Assembly (NCBI GenBank): GCA_022432975.1
Contig: CM039512.1
Span: 31,967,574 to 32,031,573 of the forward strand
DNA length: 64,000 nt
Source of the DNA: Begonia masoniana
Taxonomy: Eukaryota; Streptophyta; Magnoliopsida; Cucurbitales; Begoniaceae
Direction: 5' to 3'
Of this stretch, positions 24,492-36,889 are shown piece after piece (within the stretch, counting starts at the first letter, position 1; every line of letters begins with the position of its first letter). The notes under the pieces were generated by a model, which worked only from the letters and a program-made list of their open reading frames with translations, searched no databases and had not been told where the DNA came from. A program made the translations under genes and the position numbers.

Positions 24492-25705
24492 TTAATGATC
24501 AGTGTGGATGATGAATTCCTTGGAAATGAGATAATGTAGCCACACTTCTAGAGCTCGGATAATGGCCAAGAACTCCTTATCATACGTCGAATAATTAAAG
24601 GCGGCCCCCTTGAGCTTCTCACTAAAGTACACAAGTGGTTTACCCTCTTGCATGAGCACCGCTCCAATCCCTAATCCTGACGCGTTGCTCTCTACCTCAA
24701 AGACTTTATTGAATTCAGGTCGCATAAGAAATGGGACATCACAAAGTTTCTCCTTGATCACCTCAAAACTTTGTTGACAAGATGGTGACCATTGAAACTC
24801 CTTCCCCTTCTTAGTATAATCAGTAATAGGGACCATAATCGAGCTAAAATCTTTGATGAATCTCCGGTAGAAAAATGCTAGCCCGTGAAAACTTCGTATA
24901 TCTGAAATCCGTTTCGGAACCAGCCAATCCTTGATGGATTTTATCTTAGACTCTTCCACCTCTATACCATCCTTTGTAATGATAAACACGAGGACGTAAA
25001 CTCTCTCTTGAGCAAAAGAGCACTTCTTGAGGTTTCCAAAAAGCTTAACACTCCTAAAAGTCCCAAAAAGGACACAGCGGTGCTCCAAGTGAGATGCAAA
25101 ATCTACACTATAAACCAATATGTTGTCAAAATAGACCACAATAAACTTTCTCAAAAACTCCTTGAGCACATGATGCATTAACCTCATGAAGGTGCTAGGA
25201 GCATTGGAGAGGCCGAATAGTATCACCATCCATTCAAAGAGATCATACTTAGTTTTGAATGTTGTATTACACTCATCCCCCTCTTTCATTAGGATTTGGG
25301 GGTACCCACTCTTTAAGTCCACCTTGGAGAAGAATGAGATTCTAACATATCCTCGAGCCTAGGGATTGGAAAGCGATACTTGATCGTAATCTAGTTAATG
25401 GCCCTGCTATCCACGCACATCCTCATGGAACAATCCTTCTCAAGCACTAAGAGGGTTGGCACTGCACAAGGGCTCATTGACTCCTGGATGTACCCTTTAT
25501 CAAGTAACTCTTGCACTTGACTTTGTAACTCCTTGGTTTCCTCTGGGTTCATTCTGTAAGCGAGACAGTTTGGAAGTATAGCCATCGGCTGAAGATCAAT
25601 CTGGTGCTCAATGCCACCAAGGGAGGCAACCCTTGTAGCAAATCCTCTAGAAACATGTCTTGATATTGGTGCAAAAGGATTTGAGCAGCTTTGGGAACCT
25701 CCCAT
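24492..25705 (-). pseudogene. E2 reverse transcriptase and RNase H
   Basis: 25391-25705 carries AYRMNPEETKELQSQV and the fingers motif MRMCVDSRAIN. 24492-25322 is a 276-aa open frame from [10 protein letters not shown] through [10 protein letters not shown] to [19 protein letters not shown] and then RNase H ([36 protein letters not shown]). The RT active-site string reads [11 protein letters not shown], so one of the two adjacent aspartates is asparagine. That change alone would be expected to abolish polymerase activity. A stop or frameshift separates the two pieces at 25323-25390. Confidence 0.87.
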
Positions 25706-25936
25706 AACTCTTCCAATCTCCCCGAAACAATATCAAAATGAGCACACCTCCTCCCAAAAGAGACTTATTCAATTTTTTTTTGACATGAAAAGACGAAACT
25801 TGTCTTTTTCCCTCATAATGGTTTCTTCGTTCTGACCAACTTGCTCCAATTTGAGTGGGGCAAGTTTAATGGTCTTTCTTCTGAACTTCAAAGAGTAGAA
25901 GTTTGAGAATTCATCATGAGAGATTCTCCTCTCGAA

Positions 25937-26330
25937 CTACCACGGCCTACCTAAAAGGATGTGGCTAGCAATCATGGGTACCACATCGCAAAGGACCTTG
26001 TCTCTGTACCCTCCAATGGAAAAATCAATGCATACTTGTTTGGACACTTTGACGTCGTCTCGGTCATTAAACCACCAAAGCTTGTAAGGGCTAGGATGGG
26101 TGGTGGTTTCCAAACAAAGTTTGTCTATGAGTTCTTGAGAGGCCACATTCATGCAACTACCTCTATCTATAATAAGGGAGCAAACTCTCTTCTTGATTAA
26201 GCAACGGCTGTGAAAGATGTTATCTCGTTGACAATTCTCATAATTGGTCTTTGTCATAAGGGCCCTCCGGATAACTATCAAAAGAGGACCCTTTTGTGCA
26301 TGGAATATCTCCTCTTGCAAATCAAAGTCC
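25937..26330 (-). pseudogene. E2 protease region, cut by E3
   Basis: The minus-strand frame includes VCSLIIDRGSCMNVASQELI and ends MIASHILLGRPW, matching the protease blocks of E1 and E3. E3 inserted upstream of it at 26330/26331, so the link to gag (from 46813) is separated by 20 kb. Confidence 0.82.
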
Positions 26331-27801
26331 TGACACGGGGTCTCTTAGAAAAGGGGCAGTGTAACCCACAAATAAGGGTCAAAGTGCTCGGGTGAAGTGT
26401 GTTGCACAAATCGAAATAAAGAGAGCAAAAATGGGAAAAATAAAATGCAAGTAAATGAAGGTGAATGTGTGTGCTTATGTTGGCCAAATATTAAGAAGGT
26501 CAAATGGAAGAAATGTAAAAGATAAATTAACAAGATGAAGGTGGATGGAATGTGTGAAAACTGTGAAGAAGATATGATGGAGATGAAGAGAAAGAGGCAA
26601 GGAAAAATAAAAATGAGGTGTGTGAAGTGATGGCCAAAAATTAAAGGTGATATGTGTGAGGAAATGTGTGAACGGAAATGATAAAATGGATACCTTTGGC
26701 GGACCCGAGGAGCTATCTCACGTTTGAGCTCTCGGGTGCACGTTTTTCTGGAGAAAAACGACCACCGTAGGCCTAGGTTTTCGTCCTCAACTTCTAACTA
26801 TCAGGAGAGGAAGGCGAGAGAAAAGGTAAGAGTTAACCTAGCAACCTTAAGTTAGGCTAACAATGGAGGACTACTCCACTCGATTCAAGAATCGAGGAAA
26901 CCCGAAGGAAACCAACACTTGGTGAAGGAAAAGAGATATTTTATAAATTGGGCAAAAGTTTTTCATACATGCACCAATGCTATGCATTTATAGGCAATCT
27001 AAGGTGGATTAGGGTTTAGCAAAGTACAAGAGGAAATGATGGCCTTTGGATGAAGTTTGATCGGTGGCTAGGAGGGCTCAAGCTGTGCGTGCCAATCCAA
27101 GGGTCGAGGAGCAATCTGGTTGCGCCAATCAATGGCGCTGGTGTTCGATCTGTGCGCGCGCCAGTGGGTGGTGGAGATGTTGTCCTGCGTGCGTTGATTG
27201 ACGGTCCAGATGGGAAGCTTGCATGCGCCTCCCAGCGCCATGCTGGCAATCCGTGCGCGAAATCCAGCGGTGCCTGCGAGCCCTCATCCGAAGTTGCTGC
27301 CCTGCCGCGCGTGCGAGATCAGCAATCCGAGCCTTGCCTTGATCAATGGCCAAGATTTTACCATCTCTTTGAACCAAGTTGCCACCCACATTGTACCTGC
27401 AAAATTCTATACGTTAAATGTGGCCTCTTCCTTGGGCTAAGACTTGATTTGGGCTCCATTTGTTGAAGTGGCTTTTTCCTTTGTTAAACAAATCTTCAAC
27501 CCATCATCCACCAACATACATCTAACCCTAACCACACAATCTAATGCATGATGCAAATATAATAATCCATACAAAAAGGCTAATGTATACAAAATAAGTT
27601 CAAAAATAAAAATTACAAATTTAAAAGGGCCGGGAAGACAAATTCCTATGGGCTGAGTGGTAGATCCTTCCAAGTGCTCTAAGTGAGGTCTCCATAAAAA
27701 TCAACTTCCTGCAAATAAAGAAAATAATTTCCATTAGAATAAATACTTAGTAAATCATGGGCCTTGGACTGTGATCCAGTTTTGGGCCCTCGGGCATGTC
27801 A
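26331..27801 (-). repeat. E3 3' LTR (1471 bp)
   Basis: Homologous to 45308-46807 throughout and to SL2 and SL4 in reverse orientation. Contains a GC-rich segment (about 27060-27350) in an otherwise AT-rich LTR; short open frames in it on both strands look fortuitous. Confidence 0.92.
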
Positions 27802-28315
27802 TCCACTCCGGGTGGCTGTGTAACGACCCGGGGAGGATCGCCACGAAATTCTTGACTTTACATAAAACTTTAATTCATATTTGAACTCCTTTCTCCTTCT
27901 CTGTTTTTTTTTTTCTTTAATAACATTATACCTAACAGGCTTGAAGACTTCAACTTAATGGATGGAAAATTAGTCCCTCGTACATGCTTCCAATCGACGT
28001 ACAAGTTGCATGGGTCTGCATGCATCAACTGATAGACATTGCGTCTTTCGGATGGCATGTGCACCCCACATGACTCATTTAAACACTTATCGGCAGATGC
28101 GAATACTCACATCGACCGACGATAACGTGCATCTCGTGTGACCAATTAAAATATCTACCGATAGACATGTGAAATTCACGTGTTCATCTAAGACATCTTC
28201 CGATAGCTTACAAGCTCTATATCATCCGATCACTAAACGACAAATTATCATTTACACCATCCGACGAGGAAACATACTTCATCTTCCGGTGTAATAGGGA
28301 AACATCATCCGATGG

Positions 28316-30040
28316 ACAATCACTCTACATCTGCCGATCGCTAGACGACAAAATAGCTCTTTCATCACCCGATGGCTAAACACTCTACATCTGCCGATCA
28401 CTAGACGGCAAAATAGCACTTTCATCATCCGATGGCTTGAACACTACATCTGCCGATCGCTAGACGACAAAATAGCACTTTCATCATCCGATGGCTTAAA
28501 CACTACATCTGCCGATCGCTAGACGACAAAACTTTCATCTACAAAATAGCACTTTCATCATCCGATGGCTTAAACACTACATCTGCCGATCGCTAGACGA
28601 CAAAATAGCACTTTCATCATCCGATGGCTTAAACACTACATCTGCCGATCGCTAGACGACAAAATAACACTTTCATCATCCGATGGCTTAAACACTACAT
28701 CTGCCGATCGCTAGACGACAAAATAGCACTTTCATCATCCGATGGCTTAAACACTACATCTGCCGATCGCTAGACGACAAAATAGCACTTTCATCATCCG
28801 ATGGCTTAAACACTACATCTGCCGATCGCTAGACGACAAAATAGCACTTTCATCATCCGATGGCTTAAACACTACATCTGCCGATCGCTAGACGACAAAA
28901 TAGCACTTTCATCATCCGATGGCTTAAACACTACATCTGCCGATCGCTAGACGACAAAATAGCACTTTCATCATCCGATGGCTTAAACACTACATCTGCC
29001 GATCGCTAGACGACAAAATAGCACTTTCATCATCCGATGGCTTAAACACTACATCTGCCGATCGCTAGACGACAAAATAGCACTTTCATCATCCGATGGC
29101 TTAAACACTACATCTGCCGATCGCTAGACGACAAAATAGCACTTTCATCATCCGATGGCTTAAACACTACATCTGCCGATCGCTAGACGACAAAATAGCA
29201 CTTTCATCATCCGATGGCTTAAACACTACATCTGCCGATCGCTAGACGACAAAATAGCACTTTCATCATCCGATGGCTTAAACACTACATCTGCCGATCG
29301 CTAGACGACAAAATAGCACTTTCATCATCCGATGGCTTAAACACTACATCTGCCGATCGCTAGACGACAAAATAGCACTTTCATCATCCGATGGCTTAAA
29401 CACTACATCTGCCGATCGCTAGACGACAAAATAGCACTTTCATCATCCGATGGCTTAAACACTACATCTGCCGATCGCTAGACGACAAAATAGCACTTTC
29501 ATCATCCGATGGCTTAAACACTACATCTGCCGATCGCTAGACGACAAAATAGCACTTTCATCATCCGATGGCTTAAACACTACATCTGCCGATCGCTAGA
29601 CGACAAAATAGCACTTTCATCATCCGATGGCTTAAACACTACATCTGCCGATCGCTAGACGACAAAATAGCACTTTCATCATCCGATGGCTTAAACACTA
29701 CATCTGCCGATCGCTAGACGACAAAATAGCACTTTCATCATCCGATGGCTTAAACACTACATCTGCCGATCGCTAGACGACAAAATAGCACTTTCATCAT
29801 CCGATGGCTTAAACACTACATCTGCCGATCGCTAGACGACAAAATAGCACTTTCATCATCCGATGGCTTAAACACTACATCTGCCGATCGCTAGACGACA
29901 AAATAGCACTTTCATCATCCGATGGCTTAAACACTACATCTGCCGATCGCTAGACGACAAAATAGCACTTTCATCATCCGATGGCTTAAACACTACATCT
30001 GCCGATCGCTAGACGACAAAATAGCACTTTCATCATCCGA
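28316..30040 (-). repeat. 59-bp minisatellite, about 29 units, in E4 3' LTR
   Basis: The plus-strand unit is GATGGCTTAAACACTACATC, TGCCGATCGCTAGACGACAA, AATAGCACTTTCATCATCC. Units are almost identical from about 28560 on; earlier units carry small differences and one holds an extra stretch of about 24 bp near 28530. The reverse complement aligns with the SL3 61-bp unit (ATCGG-AGATGT, CCGGATGATG / TCGGATGATG, TTTTGTCGTCTAG). Confidence 0.95.
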
Positions 30041-30460
30041 TACAAGATACACATAGCGGAAGGCTTAAGCAAACAGACCATTCAATTATCCTTAAATCGT
30101 TAACAGACTCTGAAGTCAAACCATTCAAAATCCGAATCTCATTGTATAAGAAAACTCTATTCTACTTAGTCATCTGTTTATCATAAACTTCTCTGACTTA
30201 CTATGGGTATAACCAGGGAACTTGATCGCCTATCCAGCCTTCACTGTCACACTGAGCATCCTCCAGCAACCAAGCTTAGACATCTCATTAACCTTGAGTT
30301 CCTCACCTGAAAACTCGTCACCTACATCATAAGGTTTAAACTATAAGCCTAATGCTTAGTAAGGAATGCAACACTAACATGGATGCCTGAATGTATAATT
30401 TGAAACTCACATGCTCATAAGTCTTTTCTTGTTCATGTCTTTGTTCGTAATCATCATCAC

Positions 30461-31061
30461 AGTCATGGATCATTTCATCATTCATAGTCATTGATCATAT
30501 TCATCCATTCATAGTCATTGATCATATTCATCATTCATAGTCATTGATCATATTCATCATATCATTCATAGTCATTGATCATATTCATCATTCATAGTCA
30601 TTGATCATATTCATCATTCATAGTCATTGATCATATTCATCATTCATAGTCATTGATCATATTCATCATTCATAGTCATTGATCATATTCATCATTCATA
30701 GTCATTGATCATATTCATCATTCATAGTCATTGATCATATTCATCATTCATAGTCATTGATCATATTCATCATTCATAGTCATTGATCATATTCATCATT
30801 CATAGTCATTGATCATATTCATCATTCATAGTCATTGATCATATTCATCATTCATAGTCATTGATCATATTCATCATTCATAGTCATTGATCATATTCAT
30901 CATTCATAGTCATTGATCATATTCATCATTCATAGTCATTGATCATATTCATCATTCATAGTCATTGATCATATTCATCATTCATAGTCATTGATCATAT
31001 TCATCATTCATAGTCATTGATCATATTCATCATTCATAGTCATTGATCATATTCATCATTA
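30461..31061. repeat. 26-bp tandem repeat, about 22 units, in E4 3' LTR
   Basis: The unit is CATAGTCATTGATCATATTC followed by ATCATT. The other E4 LTR has only about three units (about 40436-40505). Confidence 0.95.
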
Positions 31062-32211
31062 GAGAGGATTTGTGCCGGTTAAAGGGGGTTTGACAGTGAG
31101 TTTGATCTTGTTCCCTACTGCGGGTCGTATTCATATGTCCTTCTTTGGACTGTGACATACGCCGAACCGCCCCAACCCCTCACTTAATCCACGTTGCATA
31201 AATCTTATACATATTACATATATACATACATATCTTGTTCATGGAAAACATGCGTTTAAAACATTTTCTTATGCTTGAGAAACATTCATGATGCATGAAC
31301 ATGAGAGCTTTTAACTCATCAAACTATGACAAAGATCATACCAGGGCAGACAACTTCACATTCACTAACAGGTCATCACATGGTATAACTCGCAACATAC
31401 ATAAATCCTTCAAGTGCAGACAAGCTCATAATCATAAGGTAAACATTAATCTCAACCTAGTACCCCCACGATGTAGGGCTCTATTAGCCGGAAATCTTAA
31501 TACATTCACTTACCTGGTCTCCTTAGCACTTGAGCTCCTTTCCCTTCAAACTTCTTCACCTAAACATTTACATTGCAGTAGTTAAAACAAAATCCTAATA
31601 GTTCTAATCTCGAGTTATCCTAAGATCTAATAGCTAAGAGTCCTTCCCGAGTTCTTAGTTTAATACTCAATGTAACCCGAAATCCCAAAATCAAAATAGA
31701 CGGATTCGATAATGATAACTCAGGGTTGGTTATTTTAAATGTCCAAAATCGATTCGGAATGACATTACCAATCTTGGGTTTCAAATGTTCTTATCAATAC
31801 TCGGCCATTGAAGAATCCAAAACTTCAATACAGAGCTGAAAACAGAGCTAATAAACTAACAGATAGCCACATTGTCTAATGCATACCTCAGGCGCAGAGT
31901 AGTCGAGTGGTGGCGGAGTAAACCGGCCGTCGAGGAGAGTTTGCTGATAGCAGAGAGTAAGGACTTGCGAGAGAAGAAATCGCCGGAAAGGGTGGTGTCG
32001 GCTACAGTGGTTTAAATGAGGTTTAAATTCCTTTCCTTTTCCTTTAAGTACTGGCCTCAATCCTCCATTATTACAACTTTGCCACTCAACCTAGTTTTGA
32101 TCTACATGTAATTAATTAAGTTTGGCATAAAATCCTAAACTGCGAAGATTAAATATTTATGACCGTTAAAATAGTTAGGAAAGTCACCTGGCCGTTAACT
32201 CGGGTGTTACA

Positions 32212-32770
32212 TCCACCCCTCCTTAAACAAAATTTTCGTCCTCGAAAATTGATCAACCAAATAACTCTGGATACTTGTCTAACATGTCTTGTCGTCGCTC
32301 CCAACTGGCTTCTTCAATGCCATGATTCTTCCATAAGACTTTGACCAACGGAATCTTTTTGTTCCTTAGAGTCTTAACGGCAGATTCCAATATCAGAACT
32401 GGTCTCTCTTCATACATTAATGATGGTTCAATCTCAATATCCATTGGCTCAACAACCTGCGTCGGATCTCGTATGCATTTCCTTAACATTGACACGTGAA
32501 AGACATTATGAACTTTATCCAACGATGGAGGCAACTGCAGTCTGTAAGCTGTACTACCGATTCTAGCCAAAACAGGGAATGGTTCAATAAATCGTGGATT
32601 AAGCTTTCCCCTTCAGCCAAATCTTAGTACTCCTTTAAATGGTGAAACCTTCAGGAAAACTTCATCACCAACAGCAAATTCAAGATCTCTCCTCCTTTGG
32701 TCTGCATAACTTTTCTGTCGGCTTTGTGCAGTAATCATTCTCCTCTTAATAGTGGCAATCTTGTCTGACA
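32212..32770 (-). pseudogene. E4 pol C-terminus with chromodomain-type segment
   Basis: 32253-32570 encodes MARIGSTAYRLQLPPSLDKV, then a tail whose end VLWKNHGIEEASWERRQDM is typical of plant Tekay/Del chromodomains, which are thought to steer insertion to modified chromatin. The segment 32571-32770 continues upstream (QRRRDLEFAVGDEVFLKVSP) but is cut off by a stop after LRFG and by a stop at the integrase end. The polypurine stretch AAGGAGGGGTGGA (minus strand) abuts the LTR at 32212. Confidence 0.85.
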
Positions 32771-32771
32771 T

Positions 32772-34109
32772 CTACTGTAACATCTCGGGACCTATGAGTT
32801 TTGCTTCACCAACTTCATCCCAATACAGAGGTGATCTACATTTCCTACCATACAACGCCTCATAAGGTGCCATACCTATGGTGGACTGGTAACTATTGTT
32901 GTAGGAGAACTCAACCAGGGGTAAGTATCTACTCCAGGATGACTGGAAATCTAGCACACAAGCCCTCAACATATCCTCAAGTATCTGGATAGTCCTTTCA
33001 GATTGACCATCTATCTGTGGGTGGAAGGCAGTGCTGAAGGATAACCTCGTGCCAAGTGTGCCTTGTAGACCTTTCCAAAATCGGGAGGTAAACCTGGGGT
33101 CACAATCGGATACAATAGATGAAGGGATTCCATGCAACCTAATAACTTCTTGTACATAAAGATCAACAAGCTGGTCCATCGAGTAGGTTGTCCTTACTGG
33201 TAAGAAATGGGCTGATTTTGTCAGTCTATCAATCACAACCCAAATACTATCATGTCCTTTAATTGTCTTAGGTAATCCTACAACGAAATCCATAGCTATG
33301 TGTTCCCACTTCCATTCGGGAATAGGTAAAGGCTGAAGGGTACCTCCAGGACGTTGGTGCTCGGCTTTGACTTGTTGGCAAACCAAACATGACTCTACAT
33401 ACTTAGCAACATCTCTTTTTAAGTTTGGCCACCAGTAGAGTAACTTCAGGTCTCGATACATCTTGGTGCTGCTAGGATGTACAGAAAAGGGAGACGAGTG
33501 CGCCTCAGCCAATATTATCTTACGTAATTCTTCATCATTAGGGACATACCATCTATTTCTAAACCTCAGAATCCCATCCTTGGAAAGACTAAACTCGGAG
33601 GTGGTGTCTTTCACCTTGTTCATCATGCTGTTATTCTCCTCAGAGTCCTTCTGTTGTGCTTCTTTGATCTTTTCTAAAACCGTTGGTTGAATGGTCAAAT
33701 CGGCCAGTAAGGTTGATAACTCTGGAACTATCTCCAAATCAAACCTCTGAACTTCTGTCCTCAAAGGTATAGACATAGTTGACACGACGGATTGCATAGT
33801 TGTTGACATCCTGCTCAATGCGTCAGCCACAGAGTTAGCCTTACCTGGGTGATACTTGATCTCAAAGTCGTAATCCTTAACAAATTCCAACCAACGCCTC
33901 TGCCTCATGTTCAATTCCTTTTGTGTAAAGAGGTACTTCCGACTTTTATGGTCAGAAAACACCTCACACTGCTGTCCATATAAGTAGTGCCTCCATATCT
34001 TCAAAGCAAAAACGACAGCGGCTAATTCTAAATCATAGGTGGGGTAGTTCTGTTCGTAACTCTTTAACTGCCTAGAGGCATATGCTACAACATTGCCTTC
34101 TTGCATCAA
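32772..34109 (-). pseudogene. E4 RNase H and integrase, 445-aa open segment
   Basis: Residues 1-100 are RNase H ([20 protein letters not shown], then [30 protein letters not shown]). Next come the integrase zinc-binding region ([32 protein letters not shown]) and the catalytic core with [37 protein letters not shown] and [14 protein letters not shown], so the catalytic D, D and E positions are present. It ends in a TAG stop after GPEMLQ. It is separated from RT by a frameshift near 34110. This is the longest intact enzyme segment in the window. Confidence 0.93.
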
Positions 34110-34117
34110 AACACAGC

Positions 34118-36304
34118 CTAAACCAACTTTTGATGCATCACAAAATACGCTAAACTTTCCTTCTTCGGTTGGGTCAATACCGGGGCTGTTGTTAACTTCA
34201 CCTTCAATGACTGGAAGCTATCCTCACAAGCTTCGGTCCAAGAATATTTATTGTCCTTCTTTGTCAAATTTGTCAGGGGCTTAGCTATCATAGAAAATCC
34301 TTTGATGAACTTTCTGTAATAGTCTGCCAATCCAAGGAAACTGCGGACTTCACTGGCATTCTTTGGTTGTGGCCATTCCTTTACTGCCTGAATTTTGGTC
34401 GGGTCCACTGATATGCCATTAGCAGAAACTACATGGCCAAGAAAATTAACCTTGTCCAACCAATATTAACACTTGGACAATTTGGCATAAAGTTGGTGCT
34501 CCTTCAATGTTGTCAAAACTATTCTTAAATGCTCTGCATGGTCAGCTTCTGTCCGTGAGTATATCAGGATATCATCTATGAACACAATTACAAATTTGTC
34601 CAAATACTCCCGAAACACACGATTCATTAAGTCCATAAAGGCTGCAGGTGCATTGGTCAGTCAAAATGACATGACCAAGAATTCGTAGTGTCCATAACGG
34701 GTTCTGAAGGCTGTCTTTGGTATATCTCCTTTCTTAACTTTCAGTTGGTAGTAACCTGAACGTAAATCTATTTTTGAAAACACTTTTGCTCCTTGCAATT
34801 GGTCAAACAAATCCTCAATTCGGGGTAAGGGGTACTTATTCTTGATTGTCAACTTATTTAGCTCCCTATAGTCTATGCACATTCTAAGGGAACCATCCTT
34901 CTTCTTGACAAATAAGACAGGTGCACCCCAAGGGGAACTACTAGGGCATATAAATCCTTTGTCTACTAATTCCTGTAGTTGGACTTTTAACTCCTTTAAC
35001 TCAACCGGTGCCATACGGTAAGGGTTCTTAGATACAGGTAATGCATCGGGATATGTATCAATTACAATCTCTATTTCTCTATCAGGTGGCAATCCTGTCA
35101 AGTCATCTAAGAACGCCTCAGGGAACTCCCTGACTATGGGGATATCTTGTAACTCTATCTTATTCTTCACCTGAACATCCATTATGCTAGCCAAGTAACT
35201 CTCACAACCATTTTTCAATAACCGGTAAATCTCTAGTGAGGATATAATCGGTATTTTGCTTATCTTAGGAATAGCTTGGAAGGAATAATGATCACCATTT
35301 GGGGGTCGAAAATCAACCATCCCAGATCTACAACTTATTGTGGCGTAATGCCTAAATAACCAATCCATTCCTAATATCACCTCATACCCTTTCATGTCAA
35401 TTACGATCAGTTCTACATATAGTTTCTTACTTCCTAAGGACACAACATCACCTTTAATAATCTGTTCAGAATGTAGGGACTTCCCTGATGGTAACATAAC
35501 ATCATATGGCCTTTCGGCTAGTAAAAGTTCTAAGTTGTGTCGGCATACAAACAGAGTTGATATAAACGAGTGTGTGGCTCCCGTATCTATAAGTGTGTAA
35601 GCAGCAAAACCACAGATCATAATGGTACCTGTTATCACTGTATGCTGCACGGCTTCCTCATCCTCCATCATTGCATAGACTCTAGGTGCTACCCTTGCAC
35701 GGTTCGGATCTGGCGGCATGGGGCAGTCTCTGACTATATGTCCAACCTTATCACATCTGAAACAGCGGCCAGAACGCAACTTGCATTCGCCGGGGTGGTT
35801 CTTCTGACAGGTGGGGCATAAGGGTGCTAGTGGCCTCTTTCCCTTTCCTTGGTCATCATTCTGGTTGAGGGGTCTCTTTATTCCTTGTTGTTGTTGCTGT
35901 GGTCCCCTGTTCTGTTGCGGTTGCGAACCTTTGTTCTGACGTGGTGGTGGCTGAGTATCCTTCGTGAGTTTTCTTGGCTGCTCACGCTGTGCATAAGCTG
36001 TCATTTCCGCCTCTTCCAGCTCCAAGGCCTTAGCCGTCACTTCACCATAAGGTACATTGTGTATCCCAGCATTCTTCACCTTCATGTACAGACTCGGCTT
36101 CAGTCCTTGGACAAATTGGTAAATCTTGTCCTCGTCATCCTTAATCATACGGGGAGCAAACCGTGATAAAGCATCAAATTTGCATATGTAATCCGTCACA
36201 GAGCCAGTTTGTCGTAGATTCATGAACTCTTTCTTCTTGTTGGCCCGAACAGTCCTATTGAAGTACTTGTCAAAGAAAGCAGTCTTGAACATCTCCCAGG
36301 TCAT
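34118..36304 (-). pseudogene. E4 gag C-terminal part, protease and reverse transcriptase
   Basis: 34661-36304 is open for 547 aa: capsid-like [20 protein letters not shown], a Q-rich linker (about 118-141), [12 protein letters not shown] (163-174), CX2CX4HX4C knuckle [14 protein letters not shown] (181-194), protease DTGATHSF (240-247) and RT fingers [18 protein letters not shown], stopping with TGA after FLVMSF. The frame resumes through the RT active site ([13 protein letters not shown], near 34560-34605, aspartates present), meets TAA after LSKC, then continues as 34118-34459 ([20 protein letters not shown]). Gag and pol are in one frame, as in Tekay-type elements. Two stops and a frameshift make it inactive. 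Confidence 0.92.
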
Positions 36305-36660
36305 AGCTTTGGCATTAGCGGTGTTCTGGATCGAGTCCTACCAATGCCTTGCACTTAACTCCAAATGAAAGACAGCATAGGTGACCTTATCTCCCTCATC
36401 AACCTTTGCATACTTAAACATGTATTCTATCTTTCGAATCCACTCCTCAGCATAGATAGGATCTGAAACATGTCCATTAAACACCGGGGGTCGAAGCCGG
36501 TGGAAACGCTCACCCCCATGATCATGAGTTTCATTAGTACTGGAGTTGCCTTGTTCCTCCCTAGCAGTCATCAGTCGTTCTATCTGGTGAGATTGGCGCA
36601 TGACCACTCTGTCAACTGAGCAATAACATTGCTATCCTCATTGTCTCTCTCTGCTGACCT
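36305..36660 (-). pseudogene. E4 gag N-terminal part, internal copy
   Basis: 36338-36607 encodes RLMTAREEQGNSSTNETHDH and RKIEYMFKYAKVDEGDKVTY, ending ARHW before TAG. Single-base gaps near 36605 and 36642, relative to the copy at 38236-38568, remove the start of the frame. The TAG is shared with the other copy and so predates the duplication. Confidence 0.85.
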
Positions 36661-36810
36661 CTAACCATTTTGGGATTCCTAGACAAATCATTACAGATAT
36701 ATCTTAACTTAATGACATATACTGAAATCATAAATACTTACAGTTGTTCGAGTGTGCTCATGTGACAGTCAGTGCTGGAAGGCAGTCTGCAGAATCGGTT
36801 TTAGAACCCG

Positions 36811-36889
36811 GTTTGCTTTGATACCATAATTGTAACGACCCGGGGAGGATCGCCACGAAATTCTTGACTTTACTCTAACTTTAATCGTA
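36811..36889 (-). other. E4 internal primer site plus 43-bp LTR stub at a duplication junction
   Basis: GCTTTGATACCA (minus TGGTATCAAAGC) at 36815-36826 is followed by the first 43 bp of the LTR (36831-36873). The sequence then becomes a noisy mix of LTR and internal sequence and turns into gag-pol internal sequence near AACTCCTTT. That string is present in both the LTR and the internal region, so it may be a microhomology join. Confidence 0.8.

Larger units (their letters stand above)
27819..32211 (-). repeat. E4 3' LTR (4393 bp) with two tandem arrays
   Basis: Same start and end as 38732-41678. It holds about 29 units of a 59-bp repeat and about 22 of a 26-bp repeat. It lacks a segment of about 150 bp present at 39842-39992 in the other LTR; the left array joins directly to ACAAGATACACATAGCGG. 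Confidence 0.93.

Noticed and set aside
27016..27466. GC-rich open frames (up to 138 aa) in the E3 LTR
   Set aside because: Frames on both strands differ between the two E3 LTRs and SL2/SL4; GC richness alone explains them.
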